Shown here piece after piece: positions 23,416-34,525 of a stretch of DNA of 64,000 nucleotides. Position numbers and translations under genes: made by a program. Within the stretch, counting starts at the first letter, position 1, and each line of letters begins with the position of its first letter. The stretch is taken from contig OY759215.1 in assembly GCA_963662175.1 (NCBI GenBank), positions 27,007,534 through 27,071,533 on the forward strand. Reading direction: 5' to 3'. The notes under the pieces are model-generated. The model ran no database searches, was not told the origin of the DNA, and worked only from the letters and a program-made list of their open reading frames with translations. The DNA comes from Aradus depressus. Taxonomy: Eukaryota; Arthropoda; Insecta; Hemiptera; Aradidae.

Positions 23416-23619
23416 TTGGCCAATTTTGGGGTGACTGATAAAATCATTCTCCCTCCCCCTCTATTAACAGTGGCTACGCCATATAGTTGAATGATCATAG
23501 TTAGCTTTGCCGAGTTGGACATCATAGCAAAGAGATGAGTCACAGGTTTGGTATGTACTGCACTTGAGTCCACATACCAGAATTGGAGATAATGTGACCC
23601 CATCACTCATAACCATGGA
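23416..23619. other. Unassigned sequence
   Basis: Nothing recognised. Confidence 0.4.
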
Positions 23620-23890
23620 TCACAAAACTCTAATAATTATAATTGGCGTTGTAATGATTGCATTCTCATGAAATTTCATATGTGAAAAATTCAAAATCTC
23701 ATAAAGACGATACATATTAATTATTCACGGAATCGGCCCAAGGAAAGGGCCATCAGAGGAGGGCTCAACTCAAAAACCCCAATAACTTGCGATGTAATGA
23801 ATATATCGTTGCAAAATTTAGTATGAGGATTCAGAAACCGCCATGTAAGTCAAATTTTGATTTTAAAATGTCAGAATACACTCCGATCTG
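23620..23890 (+). repeat. Family A modules
   Basis: Two modules, first diverged (aactctaataattataatt), second good (aaccccaataacttgcgatg). Confidence 0.65.
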
Positions 23891-24059
23891 TGTCGATATG
23901 GAGGAAAATAGCCGAGGAAGAAATATAGATTTCCTTGTGGCACTGATGTTTCATATTTTCTGAAAACAACATTGATACAGCTATATCGGTAAATAGGCTT
24001 CAACCAGATACCCTGGTAGATTTTAGCGATTACAAAGCTAATTAATTTGATAATTTTTT

Positions 24060-24505
24060 TAAATATTTTTTATTGACGAGACACTCACTAACAACGTGTA
24101 TGTACCGATTGTCTCTTTTATAACATATATATTTTTTTAATTACTTGAAAATAAATGGTATCGATTTAATTAATTAATTAAAAATTAAAAACAATAAATC
24201 AAATAAATAAGACATGTGGGGGGCGCCACACCACTCCCCCTCCAGCGTCAGCGATGGTCGGCCTGGTAGAGATAGGCCGGTTTTATCCTATCGATGGCCA
24301 CCGTCACCACTTTCCCCGCTCGGCTGATGGTGTTCCTCCGGCGATGTAGCACCTCGAAGGGACCGTCGCGACGCGTCGTAAGGGGCCTGGAGCGCTGCTT
24401 TCACGGCATCGTGTCGGACGAATACGTGCGAGGAGTTTTGCAGATCCTTCGGAATGTAGGTCTGACGAAGACCACAGTGGTGGCTGGCCAGTGCTGATCA
24501 ATTAT
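24060..24505 (-). pseudogene. Ty3/gypsy-like integrase C-terminus plus start of 3' LTR, broken
   Basis: On the minus strand two frames together look like the end of a Ty3/gypsy integrase: one has SHVFVRHDAVK (about 24,425-24,395), the other PFEVLHRR and later TVAIDRIKPAYLY before a stop at about 24,252. A frameshift near 24,370 separates them, so the copy is dead. It is followed by a purine-rich tract and a possible LTR start, tgtggcgccccccacatg, reaching into the AT-rich DNA at 24,060-24,230. The GC content is far above the neighbours. The rest of the retrotransposon is absent. Confidence 0.65.
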
Positions 24506-24735
24506 CCGTTAAAAACTCCGCATCGAATTTTTGACTAAAAAATTATTTATAAAATGTGTCTTTCAGTTTTCTCTACAACTTTTATTTGAAAAATGTTTTT
24601 ATTAGGATATAAATATAAGCGGCATCTTTTAAAATGTATTTAAGCCCGGAATTGAAGTGGTCTTTTTTTTCGTCCGATTTAGTCCAATATTTTATCAAAT
24701 GTTTTCGCATGAGATTTTCGCACGATTACAATAGA
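24506..24735 (-). repeat. Family B fragment
   Basis: Shares cagttttctctacaactttt and taagcggcatcttttaaaat with other family B copies. Confidence 0.6.
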
Positions 24736-24762
24736 TCGTTATATAAGTATAAAAGTCAACTC

Positions 24763-24843
24763 TGTCTATATGTGTTTGTTACTGGAACTGTCTATATGTG
24801 TTTGTTACTGGACACTGTCTATATGTGTTTGTTACTGGACACT
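24763..24843 (+). repeat. 26/27-bp tandem repeat, three copies
   Basis: tgtctatatgtgtttgttac repeated at 24,763, 24,789 and 24,816. Open in one frame, giving a repeated MCLLLDTVY-like peptide, most likely by chance. Confidence 0.9.
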
Positions 24844-25134
24844 AACTCCCGATATGATTTTTATAAGGGAATCCAGAATTCTATTTTCAAGAATCTGATT
24901 GAGCGGCGTCCGAATTCAGATAGCTGCTCCATTCCTTGATGGGACGAGGTCTCACCAATTGCAGTCAGTGATGCATTCTGATAGTTTCCTTTCAACAGTA
25001 TACATATGTAATGGGTCATGAATGCAATGAGTAAGAACTGGATCTAGACTGTCGTAATGCTGTGTCAATTTCAACATCTGTCTGGTTGTGTTGCCTTGGA
25101 GTGTCGTTCCATAGGTTTTTTAATGTGAAAAAAA
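24844..25134. other. Unassigned sequence
   Basis: No recognised feature. Confidence 0.4.
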
Positions 25135-25690
25135 AAAAAAAAATTCTCGGAGAATCACTGGCAATGTACTTCTCCAGAAGGAATTAATCAATTAAATTTT
25201 CGCTCCTCTTCCAAACCCAGTCAACTGATTGCGCTAATATTCAATAGTTGACTTAAATAGGGGCTCCTAAATCCTCATACTAAATAGCAGTTATTAGGTT
25301 TTTGAATTGTGCCCCAGCCTGATCCGATTTCGTTGAAAATTAATGTGTCGTCCTTATGAGGTTTTGAATGCACATAAGAAACTTTGTGTTGATACATTCA
25401 TTATATATTAGAGTTTTTATGTTTTCTCCCCCCTAATTCTCTCTTCCCTTTGGTTGATTTGTCAAAAACAATAGGTGTTGTCGTTAGAGGGTTCTGGATT
25501 GACATATTAAATTTCGTGTCGATAAATACATTCTATCAGGAGTTAACATGTTCACAGACACACACAGGCAGAATTTCTTTTTCATTTTATGGAATCTGGA
25601 GGACAGAAAACATGAAATTCCGTTGAAAACTCCACATCGAATTTTTGTCCGATTATATAACTTCCACTATATAGCTGGGGAAGTTAAAAA
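25135..25690 (-). repeat. Family A, near-complete minus copy
   Basis: Right end at 25,140 through left-end hairpin at about 25,685, with short deletions inside modules. Confidence 0.75.
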
Positions 25691-25729
25691 AAAAAAAAAA
25701 TGAATTAAACATTTTACACAGACATAAAC

Positions 25730-25880
25730 ATTAAAATCGGCCGTCCCCTAATGGCTGGGAGAAGAAGGGGTGGGGGTGGAAGAATGCCCCTCAATTTGCA
25801 TTTTGTGCCTATGGGCCGCCTCTCAATCTGGCGTTTGGCCGCCCCCCCATTAGGCGCGGCCTTGCCTATAGGCGACACAG
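25730..25880. other. GC-rich island, unclassified
   Basis: Locally GC-rich (gggccgcctctcaatctggc), unlike its flanks; probably part of a transposon, no domain recognised. Confidence 0.3.
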
Positions 25881-26004
25881 CGATAACTAATAGCACACTT
25901 AGCGAAACGAAACTCAAGAATTGACCTTAAGTTGAACTCTTAAGTTTTCTACGACTATAATACCACGACCATTCCTAAAATATAAAGTTCTTATCTCTTT
26001 TTAA

Positions 26005-26420
26005 CTCCCGGCGCAAAAAGAGGGGTGTTATATGTTTGAAGCCTTTGTCTGTGTGTCTGTCTGTCTGTGGCATCGTAGCTCCAAGACGACTGAACAGATT
26101 TCAAAGTGTTTTTTTTTGTTTCAAAACTGGTATTTGTGAGATGGTTCTTAGCCATGTTTGATGGAAATCGGGTATGCCATCTCCAAGATCTTCAGGTTTC
26201 ATCAGAGCCTGTGTAGCTATCTCGGCCTCAATTACACCTAGAGACTTAGAGTTTGAGCTCAAATGTTTATAAGGCCAAGAAGCCCCTCCTCCCCAAGCCT
26301 CCCCCTAACCCTTCAACCCCCCCTCCCCCCCCCCCCAAAAAAAAAAACTCTCCACCAAGGAAATTTTTTTTATTGTGTCGGGGTTTTTAAAATTTTTAAT
26401 TTTATGTTTAATTATTACTT
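26005..26420. mobile_element. Family C half element
   Basis: Begins tttaactcccggcgcaaaaa and follows the right half of 18,309-18,762 in reverse (tggcatcgtagctccaagac). The opposite terminus is missing. Confidence 0.7.
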
Positions 26421-26424
26421 CCCC

Positions 26425-26500
26425 AGCTGTTAGGTACTCGTTAACGACCCCTATACTAACTGAATATAAATTTAGGGTAGGCAAAACTTAGGACTCCCAT
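26425..26500 (+). mobile_element. SINE-A body fragment
   Basis: gttaggtactcgttaacgac to aggactccca only. Confidence 0.7.
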
Positions 26501-27309
26501 AATATTATGTAATATATGTATATATATATATATATCTATAGTATAATATAATATATCGTTGTAATTATTTTCTCATTGTATACATAGTTATTATTTTGTA
26601 CATATTCTTCATGACTTCACGGAGACATTTTTATTATTATTATTTTTAATTTTTTTTCATTATTTATTTTATTTTATTTATTTTTCTCTTGTATTTAGGT
26701 ATCATTGTACATAAATTATTCCATTACCTATTGTCAACGAATTTACTTATGGTACTTACCAATTGTAAATGCATAATGAAATATTTCAATTTAAAAAAAT
26801 ACCAGACAGTGGTTTGTTGAAAGAGCGAAATTTTACTTGATTACTTGGCTCTGGGGATGTACATTGCCTTATGAACAACTCTGTAGTTGTCCTTAAAAAG
26901 ACGATATTATTATATAATCAGCATCATTTTCCCCAAACTGCAGTACATACAATTATTTTATTTTCCCATCAACTTGTTCGCCCTGAACGTCATAGAGCCC
27001 AACATATGTTGTGTTTTTTGTAGTCCCCCATGTTGGGATCCAACAGATGCCCTGTTTCAGTCCTGATCCACACTGCTGCTGTGAATGTTACGGTGGTTTC
27101 TCTGTTGGAGCGCTCCCGTTTGAAGTGGGTTGGTAATTTGAAGGTGAGGCCTGATAATGCTATCTGATTTATATCGTCATTTAACATTTAACAACCTCAT
27201 CTGATATCACATATCATATTACCCTCTCAGTTTTACCACATTCTTCTTGTGACTAAGTGTTTTTCTAGAGACATTTAAGGTATGTTGTATTTATTAATTT
27301 TTTTATAGT
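26501..27309. other. AT-rich stretch, no gene seen
   Basis: TA microsatellite at about 26,518-26,535; ORF at 26,990-27,187 (-) has no recognisable domain. Confidence 0.4.
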
Positions 27310-27700
27310 TTCGACTATAAATAAAAATAAAGAACTTAAACTTTTACATTGTATAATTACACATAAATATATTTAGTTATTATGACTCCTGCTCGGGCTT
27401 AAATTACGAGGTCATATCGCCTACTACCAGAGCGCTCTTTCGTCACTCTGGTGGACATGAGCCCGACTTTACTGAGGGAGTCCTAAATTTTGCCCCTAAA
27501 TTTTTATTCACTTAGGGTAGGGGTCACTAACGAGTACCTGATATCGGGACCATCGCTTAACGTCTCATTCGAAGGACGACATGCTCAAGGTTTTTTTCAC
27601 TTTCCAACAAAAAACCGTTTTAAACCCGCGATCTAACGGTGCCCTCCAGATAAATATATTTATATACAGGTTTCGGCTTATGCCATTGTCAGCAAAAACG
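27310..27700. repeat. Penelope-like terminal-repeat candidate interrupted by SINE-A
   Basis: The unit runs from aaataaagaactt (about 27,330) through aattacacataaatat, is split by a SINE at 27,376-27,649, and resumes with tatatacaggtttcggctta. The same order occurs in both arms of the foldback at 53,829-54,490. The hammerhead-like core on the minus strand is at 27,665-27,692 (CTGACAA, one core change). Confidence 0.5.
27376..27649 (-). mobile_element. SINE-A minus copy, head eroded
   Basis: Body complete; tRNA-like part diverged. Flanked by an exact 13-bp duplication, ataaatatattta (27,363-27,375 and 27,650-27,662). Confidence 0.88.
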
Positions 27701-27713
27701 TTCAGTGTCCACT

Positions 27714-28345
27714 TTTGACGTGAAAACGTCTATTCGCTCGTTAAGCACAGTGATAGCCGGTCAAACTTTCTTGTGTTACAAAATACCGTCAGATTTCAAT
27801 CGCTAATAACTACGAGACTAATAATGCGATAACAACGGTTGAGGTCACAATGGATAGAGCATGTCTGTACGTGTTTGTTGTGCAGTGTTTGTTTTGCCTA
27901 TGCCGTTATCGGGCTAGTGTGGGCGCTGGCGGATGATTGTTGCGAATTAGCGTTGTGTAAAATTATAAATTAGTGTAGCTTGATAACGCGTTTAGATAGG
28001 ACGTTGATTCGGGTGTCATTGTAAAGAGCATGAGGAGCACTACTAGGACTCAAAGTGAAACAATAAAAATATTCGCAGATATTTTATATAAAAATCTGTA
28101 TTAAATTGAAAATTGCAAAAAAATTAAAGATGTCGTCTCATATGAATCGTAAATATGCGCGGAATTATAGAAAACGCAAATCAGCGGAAAGCTCGCATCA
28201 AAAGGAATTTAAAAAACCTAAAAAGTCTAGTGCCGAGAAAATGCAAGAGCTATGGCAGCATCGAAAAGAAAATGAAAAATGATTTTATCCTGACGTTTCC
28301 ACGGAAAATCTACGGCGTGGACCTTGACTGAGCCCTAATTTTTTT
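27714..28345 (+). mobile_element. Helentron/Helitron-like element, copy 1
   Basis: Shares its whole length, apart from one deletion, with 55,399-55,905. Starts ttttgacgtgaaaacgtc (a small palindrome) and ends near acggcgtggaccttgac followed by a T-run. The end contains gacgtttcc, related to the inverse of the start. Both copies sit in T-runs, and Helentrons are reported to insert at T|T. Class is inferred; no Rep/helicase is present. Confidence 0.5.
28130..28282 (+). CDS. Short basic ORF of the Helentron-like element (50 codons)
   Basis: The ORF begins with ATG in MSSHMNRKYARNYRKRKSAE and ends with TGA at 28,280-28,282. It is very rich in Lys/Arg/Glu/Ser. A run of R/K-Y-R-x-R-K residues resembles the N-terminal region of some Helitron proteins and other DNA-binding tails. 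In copy 2 a deletion after codon 12 joins this ORF directly to the element's end, so it is not needed there for mobility in trans. It may be the remaining first exon of a lost Rep/helicase gene, or a nuclear-localised peptide. Function not claimed. Confidence 0.35.
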   Translation: MSSHMNRKYARNYRKRKSAESSHQKEFKKPKKSSAEKMQELWQHRKENEK

Positions 28346-28354
28346 TTTAGCATT

Positions 28355-28700
28355 TTTGGAATTTGGATGAAATTTCGTTGAAAACTCCGTTTAACACGAT
28401 AATTCGATAATAATGTATAGATTTATGGGGGAGGAGGAAGGGGGAGAGGTTAGCACAAAACATCCAAGTTCCGGCCAAATCGACCAAAGGGAATCAGAGG
28501 TGGAGGGCTTAATTTCACAAACCCTAATAACCGCCGATGTAATGAATGTATCGACACAAAGTTTAGTGTGATGAAGAAGCCCCTATGTAAGTCAACTACT
28601 GATCATAGACTTTTAGACACAACGATCGATTGGTTTTGGAGGGAGAGCAAAAACTACTGCTGGGGAAGTACTTTGTCGGTGATTCACCGACGATTTTGTC
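28355..28700 (+). repeat. Family A pieces
   Basis: A short inverted left end (tttttggaatttggatg), then the last two modules and right end in + orientation to gattcaccgacgattt. Confidence 0.7.
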
Positions 28701-29034
28701 TCAGTTACAGTAAATCAGCCATTTTTCTTCCTGTCGTTAATTTATCAACGCATGGGTTTAGGTAACTCTTCCTCAGAGTGACAATGCCATCCATTCTATT
28801 TTGAGGGGCTTCTAGCCTCCAGAATAAACTGCTTTTGGGGACCCCGACCATCATCACTCACTGCCGGGATTGTGAAAGGGATTTTCCCAGGTGTCACCTT
28901 CACAGTTCTTAATCTTAAAATAAGTCTTTGATAGAGGAGAGCACCCACTACGCAATTTTCATAGCGTGCTTGCCTACTTATGTAGCTTAATCTCGCGGGT
29001 TCGAAATTTTTTAACTCCTATATATCCACTCAAA
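28701..29034. other. Unassigned sequence
   Basis: Nothing recognised except a vague SINE-A head remnant near 28,965-29,010 (tctcgcgggttcgaaat). Confidence 0.4.
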
Positions 29035-29190
29035 ATTTTATATGCGTATCCAAAACACAGGAGGGGGGCTCGATTCAAAACCTTAGTAATTGTCGATGTA
29101 ATGAATGTATCGACACAAACTTTAGTATTGACTTTTAGCCCAAAGGATTGATTGCCTTTGGAGGCCAGTGAATCACCGACTTTTTTAGTT
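29035..29190 (+). repeat. Family A module and right end
   Basis: gtcgatgtaatgaatgtatc, then a shortened right end. Confidence 0.65.
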
Positions 29191-29436
29191 TAATATATGT
29201 ATTTTTCTAAATAGTTATGACTTTCGAGAATAATTCAGTACATACACCTCGACTTCCTTAAACCAAATTCTTGAAAACTCCAGTATCGATTTTTTTGTGA
29301 CGTACGAGGTCATGTTTTATCACCATCGTGATGTGAATATGTATAGTGATACTCCAAACAAGTATGGCAGACTTTAGTCGTAGTGTATTTCAAAAATTCA
29401 AATATCCCTTGGAAGTGAAATGTCATCAGGGTTATC

Positions 29437-29940
29437 TTCCCCAGCTGTACAAAGTATAGGGGAAGTTATGTAATCAGACAAAAATTCGATGCGGTTTTTC
29501 ATCGAAATTTCCTGCTTTCCTACCTCTAGATTCCAGAAAAAAATAAAAAAATAAAAGTTCTGTCTGTGCGTTTCTTTGAACACGATAACTCCCGATAGAA
29601 TGAATTTATCGACATGAAAGTTTATAAGTGAATTCAGAACCCTCTAACGATTTTAAACCAAAAGGACTAAAGGGAAAGAATGAAATGTGACCCATAAAAA
29701 CAACACCTATCAATTTTCAGCTAAATCGGCCAAAGGAAAGAGGCTTATTCCAAAAACTCTAATAACTGGCGTTGTATTGAATATATCGACACAAATTTTA
29801 GTATGAGGATTTAGGAGCCTCTACGTAAGTAAATCAATTATTTTTAGCACAAACGGTCGACTGGTTTTGGACGGGGAGCGAAAAGTTAATATATTAATCC
29901 ATTCTGGGGAAGAACATTGCCATTGATTCAATGAGGACCT
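29437..29940 (+). repeat. Family A copy lacking one or two modules
   Basis: Left-end hairpin (cttccccagctgtacaaagt) to right end (ctggggaagaacattgcc) in about 500 bp. Confidence 0.78.
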
Positions 29941-30524
29941 TTTTTTTTTTATATTAAAAAGCCTTTCTAAACAGTAATGCATCGAAAGGAGGGAGAAATT
30001 GATTTGAGATCCAGGAGGGGGATCCGTTAAGCCTAGTCCACACTAGTAGACATGTTGCGCGATTTTACAATGTTATGTGTAAACGAGAAATTTCTGTGAA
30101 AACCCAACATCGAATTTCATTCCGATTGGGGTAGTAAAATATTTACCTATCATTGCGATTAAATAAATTTCTATAAACCTGTTTCCTGCTCATCATCCAA
30201 TCCTGATTACACAATTGTTGCTAGTCTGCCACCAGATTGACTAAACTGTAGATATATTTTACGGATGACAAACTACAATATTTCGTGATCACGTTTTTCC
30301 GTTGCCTATTTATATTATTGGGAAATTTTCAGTATCTTCAGCTCGACTTTGTCTCATTGCTCAACCCACAAAAAGACATCGCTTAGTTTGGTATCTTCAG
30401 TGAAATCATATCACCACGATTTTATGGCAATAGTTCGAGTATATATCCCCACGACTATCATGACACAAAAAAAAATTCCGAATGAGTGTTTGCGATCGAT
30501 TTCTATGTAGTAAAAAAAAACTAT
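29941..30524. other. Unassigned sequence
   Basis: No gene or family. Confidence 0.4.
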
Positions 30525-30705
30525 CAATATTTGACCTGCACACAGAAGCTTCTAAATACTAAATTTTATGTCAATATATTCATTAGATCGGCAGTTTTAG
30601 GGTTTTTGAATTGAGCCCCCTCTGATCCCTTCCTCTGAGAATTAATAAGTGTTGTTCTTATGGGGTTTTGAATTTACATATAAAATTTTGTATCAATACA
30701 TACAA
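30525..30705 (-). repeat. Family A fragment
   Basis: Two partial modules, cut at 30,705 by a LINE fragment. Confidence 0.7.
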
Positions 30706-30868
30706 CGACTGCACGGTGTGGATTCCTAGAGACAAAAGAAGAGGAAAAGGAAGACCAGGGCTGCGGTGGAGGGACGAGATAGTGGAGAGAATAGGGGATG
30801 GAAGGTGCACAGTGGCCAGGAACAGAGAAACATGGAACAAATGTGTTACAGTATTATTTAAGAAATAA
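30706..30868 (+). pseudogene. LINE 3' fragment, third lineage
   Basis: Frame to the TAA at 30,866 reads RRGKGRPGLRWRDEIVERIG, then a helix and WNK. This basic 'GRP-x-x-RW-x-D' tail is typical of the last 40-50 residues of several LINE polymerase ORFs. It starts abruptly inside family A, so the copy is severely 5'-truncated. The first 13 or so residues of the apparent ORF come from family A. Short 3' UTR follows. Confidence 0.7.
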
Positions 30869-31264
30869 CATTCATTTTTATTTTATCTTTATTCAAGAAG
30901 TAAAAGTTTAACTTAAGAAATAATTTAATTAAGGAACAATCGTTAAAATTCAATATCAACTAGTTGTCATTTTCCTTTTTTCCATTTTTTTTTCATTAAT
31001 TTTAAAATCCTTTTCTGATTTTCTTCTGCTGAAAGAGCAGTAGACTCAAAACCTCCAAAAGGAGAGGAGAGGCTTTTGTTCTAAAAGAATGTCAATAAAG
31101 CTGGTTAATTCAAGGCTCACTATTCCTTTTGAATAGGGAAATCCTCAAATAAATTTAATTTTGCTGGAGCTTACTAACTATTGGACAAGCACATGATAGG
31201 GAAACGGAAAACAAAAATATAGGGGACCAAAATAATAATAATACGGCAATAAATAAAAATTAAA
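30869..31264. other. Unassigned sequence left of the array
   Basis: AT-rich; nothing recognised. Confidence 0.4.
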
Positions 31265-32194
31265 GTAGGTCCGGTCCACTCACGGGCAAATATAGCATGG
31301 GACTATCAGACTCAGAGAGGAATTATGTAGGTCCGGTCCACTCACGGGCAAATATAGCATGGGACTATCAGACTCAGAGAGGAATTATGTAGGTCCGGTC
31401 CACTCACGGGCAAATATAGCATGGGACTATCAGACTCAGAGAGGAATTATGTAGGTCCGGTCCACTCACGGGCAAATATAGCATGGGACTATCAGACTCA
31501 GAGAGGAATTATGTAGGTCCGGTCCACTCACGGGCAAATATAGCATGGGACTATCAGACTCAGAGAGGAATTATGTAGGTCCGGTCCACTCACGGGCAAA
31601 TATAGCATGGGACTATCAGACTCAGAGAGGAATTATGTAGGTCCGGTCCACTCACGGGCAAATATAGCATGGGACTATCAGACTCAGAGAGGAATTATGT
31701 AGGTCCGGTCCACTCACGGGCAAATATAGCATGGGACTATCAGACTCAGAGAGGAATTATGTAGGTCCGGTCCACTCACGGGCAAATATAGCATGGGACT
31801 ATCAGACTCAGAGAGGAATTATGTAGGTCCGGTCCACTCACGGGCAAATATAGCATGGGACTATCAGACTCAGAGAGGAATTATGTAGGTCCGGTCCACT
31901 CACGGGCAAATATAGCATGGGACTATCAGACTCAGAGAGGAATTATGTAGGTCCGGTCCACTCACGGGCAAATATAGCATGGGACTATCAGACTCAGAGA
32001 GGAATTATGTAGGTCCGGTCCACTCACGGGCAAATATAGCATGGGACTATCAGACTCAGAGAGGAATTATGTAGGTCCGGTCCACTCACGGGCAAATATA
32101 GCATGGGACTATCAGACTCAGAGAGGAATTATGTAGGTCCGGTCCACTCACGGGCAAATATAGCATGGGACTATCAGACTCAGAGAGGAATTAG
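31265..32194 (+). repeat. 62-bp tandem array, 15 copies, no visible variation
   Basis: Unit starts gtaggtccggtccactcacg and ends with gagaggaattat. Starts fall every 62 bp (31,265, 31,327, 31,389 ... 32,133), and the last copy ends aattag. I saw no substitution between copies. 62 is not a multiple of 3 and no ORF spans it. The unit is about 47% GC against roughly 35% around it. It has no relation to neighbouring repeats and no spacers. Confidence 0.97.
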
Positions 32195-32254
32195 CTGTGT
32201 GTTTACATTATGAACGTTGTTGACTAAACAAAAGCTATTTTATTTTTTTTACAT

Positions 32255-32550
32255 ACAACGTCAGTTGTTAGCATTTTTGTATTAAGCTTCCCACATAATC
32301 CTCCTTTGCTCGATTTAGCTGAAAATCATTAGGTGTCGTCCTTATTGGCATCTGTACACATTTATAAAATGTCGTGTATATACTCGTACATTCATCTATC
32401 GGGAGTTATCGTGTTTGTACACAAACAGACAGTTTTATATCATTTTTGGAATCAGGATGTTGGAAAAACTCAAACTCCGGTGAAAACTCAACTTCGAATT
32501 TCTGACCGAGTACATAACTTCCCCTATACTTTGTACAGCTGGGAAGTAAA
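32255..32550 (-). repeat. Family A, last module plus left end
   Basis: Ends in the left-end hairpin (cataacttcccctatacttt ... gctgggaagtaaaa). Confidence 0.75.
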
Positions 32551-32739
32551 ATCAGCTTCTGTGTGCATTTCTATTGTCCCTTCATGTAATACACAAAATA
32601 AGGTTACTAATGAGTCATTGGGCGAAATCTACTTCATATCAATAATGCGATTACGAATAATCATTTAATGAAGCCTAGTCATGGAGTAATTCTAAAAACT
32701 GATATATTTTTTACTGTTCAATATAAGTTGATGACAGTT

Positions 32740-33430
32740 CCATGTTGTTAGTAGGTTCGTATTGTTATTAGGCTTCATAATATGTTTATATATTGATACA
32801 TTGGCGATATATTTTTAAAATATTTTATTCATATTTACATGGACGGTGAACCAGCCGAAGTATTGTTTATTTATATCGATAGTCCCGGGCTCCTGCCCAT
32901 TTCCAAAAAAATATTTACAATTTTAAGAATTATTATTTAAATTTTTGATTTTGAAATTCATATCGAAATATTTGTTGAATGTTTTTGAAAATTTAGTTGG
33001 GGTCTGGATAGGAAACCTAATTGATTTTACCCAGACAGCAGACTGATCAGTGATCACAAAGGCAGTCAGTCGCCACTCGCCAGTTTAACTCTGAATTCTG
33101 ATTCTGAAGCTTGGGTCTGAAGCACTGAAGCTGAAGATTATTGTCGAAATTTTTTAATAAGTAGTAGTAAGCAAGACAAGTAACTTGGTTTCCCATTTGA
33201 AACAAAAGCATGAAAAGGTTTTTAAAAGCTTGATGACAGAAAAGGCAAAAAAAAAAGAAACAGCAGATCCAACAAGACCATCGACGTCAACTACCGATAT
33301 ATCGTTAACTACCTATACATCGATATATTGTGGCCGATATTTCGGCCGCTACAATTTATTTGTAGAGATATATCAGTTGTTCGATGTATCTATACATTTT
33401 GAAATATTGCCATCCCTACCCATCACCCCA
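32740..33430 (+). mobile_element. hAT-like element, copy 1, with BED-finger remnant
   Basis: 32,820-33,225 is about 90% identical to the inverse of 34,526-34,907, and 33,175-33,610 to the inverse of 37,829-38,235. At 33,183-33,235 the + frame has SHLKQKHEKVFKSLM, the C-terminal helix and His pair of a BED zinc finger, as at the start of hAT transposases. The catalytic part is absent. The cgatatatcg-type words and ttgccatccctac end fit a hAT-derived element. Confidence 0.6.
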
Positions 33431-33610
33431 TCGAAAAGTAAAGAAAAGGAGAATAAAAATGACATAAAACATGGCTTAGTGGGCAATAGTGCAAAAATTA
33501 GAGTTTGGGTGGACAGGGGCGGCCTGTGCGGCCTCGCCGCGACAGTGGAGGGTGCGTGGTGAAGTGAAGTCACCTCCCTTCATGACAGTCCCACCTCCCT
33601 TCATGCCCAC
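33431..33610 (+). repeat. Flank shared with 37,829-38,000 (inverted)
   Basis: cccatcaccccatcgaaaag through ggagggtgcgtggtgaagtg recurs at high identity. It includes CAGGGGCGGCCTG, itself like a hAT terminus. So either a larger composite element or a duplicated segment. Confidence 0.6.
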
Positions 33611-33719
33611 AAAAAGGCGGACCCCAATGAAGTCTTAACCACCCCTAACTATGGGCTAAAATGGCGGATCCTTCGAGATGGCGTCCTCTAAGACAAAGAG
33701 AAGGAGGTTAGTTATTGTG

Positions 33720-33895
33720 ATCCAGGTTTTACCTACGTCATTTCGCCTACTACTAGAGCGCTCTTTTATCGCTCTGGCGGATATGAACCCAACTTCTAAG
33801 TTTTGCCTACCCAGGTTTAGTTGAGTACAAGCTCGGGACCATCGCTTAACGTCCCATGCTCAACGGGTTTCGAACCCGAGATGTTGAGCGCCCTC
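33720..33895 (-). mobile_element. SINE-A, shortened minus copy
   Basis: Body and box B complement (gggtttcgaacccgag) with several internal deletions. Confidence 0.75.
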
Positions 33896-34525
33896 CTATC
33901 ATCACACAGTCCGCATAATCCTTTCCTAAGTCCTCTTTTACTATTCAGTCTTGATCGTCTGTGTTTTAACTCCCCACTCAAAGTTTTCTAACCCCCTATT
34001 CAAAAATCACTACAACGATGTGTCCCAATTTAAATAATAATAATAAATATGACTCATTTCGTAATTTTTGCGGGGCTATATCTGCTGCCCCAGAAGAAAT
34101 GCCACAAGGTCATACAGATTGGAAATTATACAAACAGGTTAAAATTTTGTTATGAAGTTTGGTTTGGAAAATAGCCTCTTTTAGACAAGAGAATAGACAG
34201 TAGGGGGAAAGAAAGACATGGTTTAACTCGGTAGAAGGGGCCATGGTAGATAGATCAAGGTGAGGACACGAAGAGTATGGCCTTAGCCCCGGTGAAAGTG
34301 GACTATGGGAAACTCATCCACAACTCTTAGTACCTACCTATCAACTCAATATGTAGTAAAGAACAATCCAATAGAAACTTCCAGCCAAGTGGGCGCCAGG
34401 ACCATTCCAACTCTACTACTTTTAAATTATCTAATTCTTCTATTAAAATTCTAATTACATTTGTATATTGAAAATATTGGAAAATTATGACAACTGTTAC
34501 AGAAAAAAGGGATTTCTTTTTCATG
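33896..34525. other. Unassigned sequence
   Basis: No gene recognised; many short ORFs without domains. Confidence 0.4.

Noticed and set aside
26518..26560. Promoter TATA region
   Set aside because: Simple TA microsatellite with no gene start nearby.
31265..32194. CRISPR array
   Set aside because: The 62-bp units are directly adjacent with no spacers, and the context is eukaryotic.
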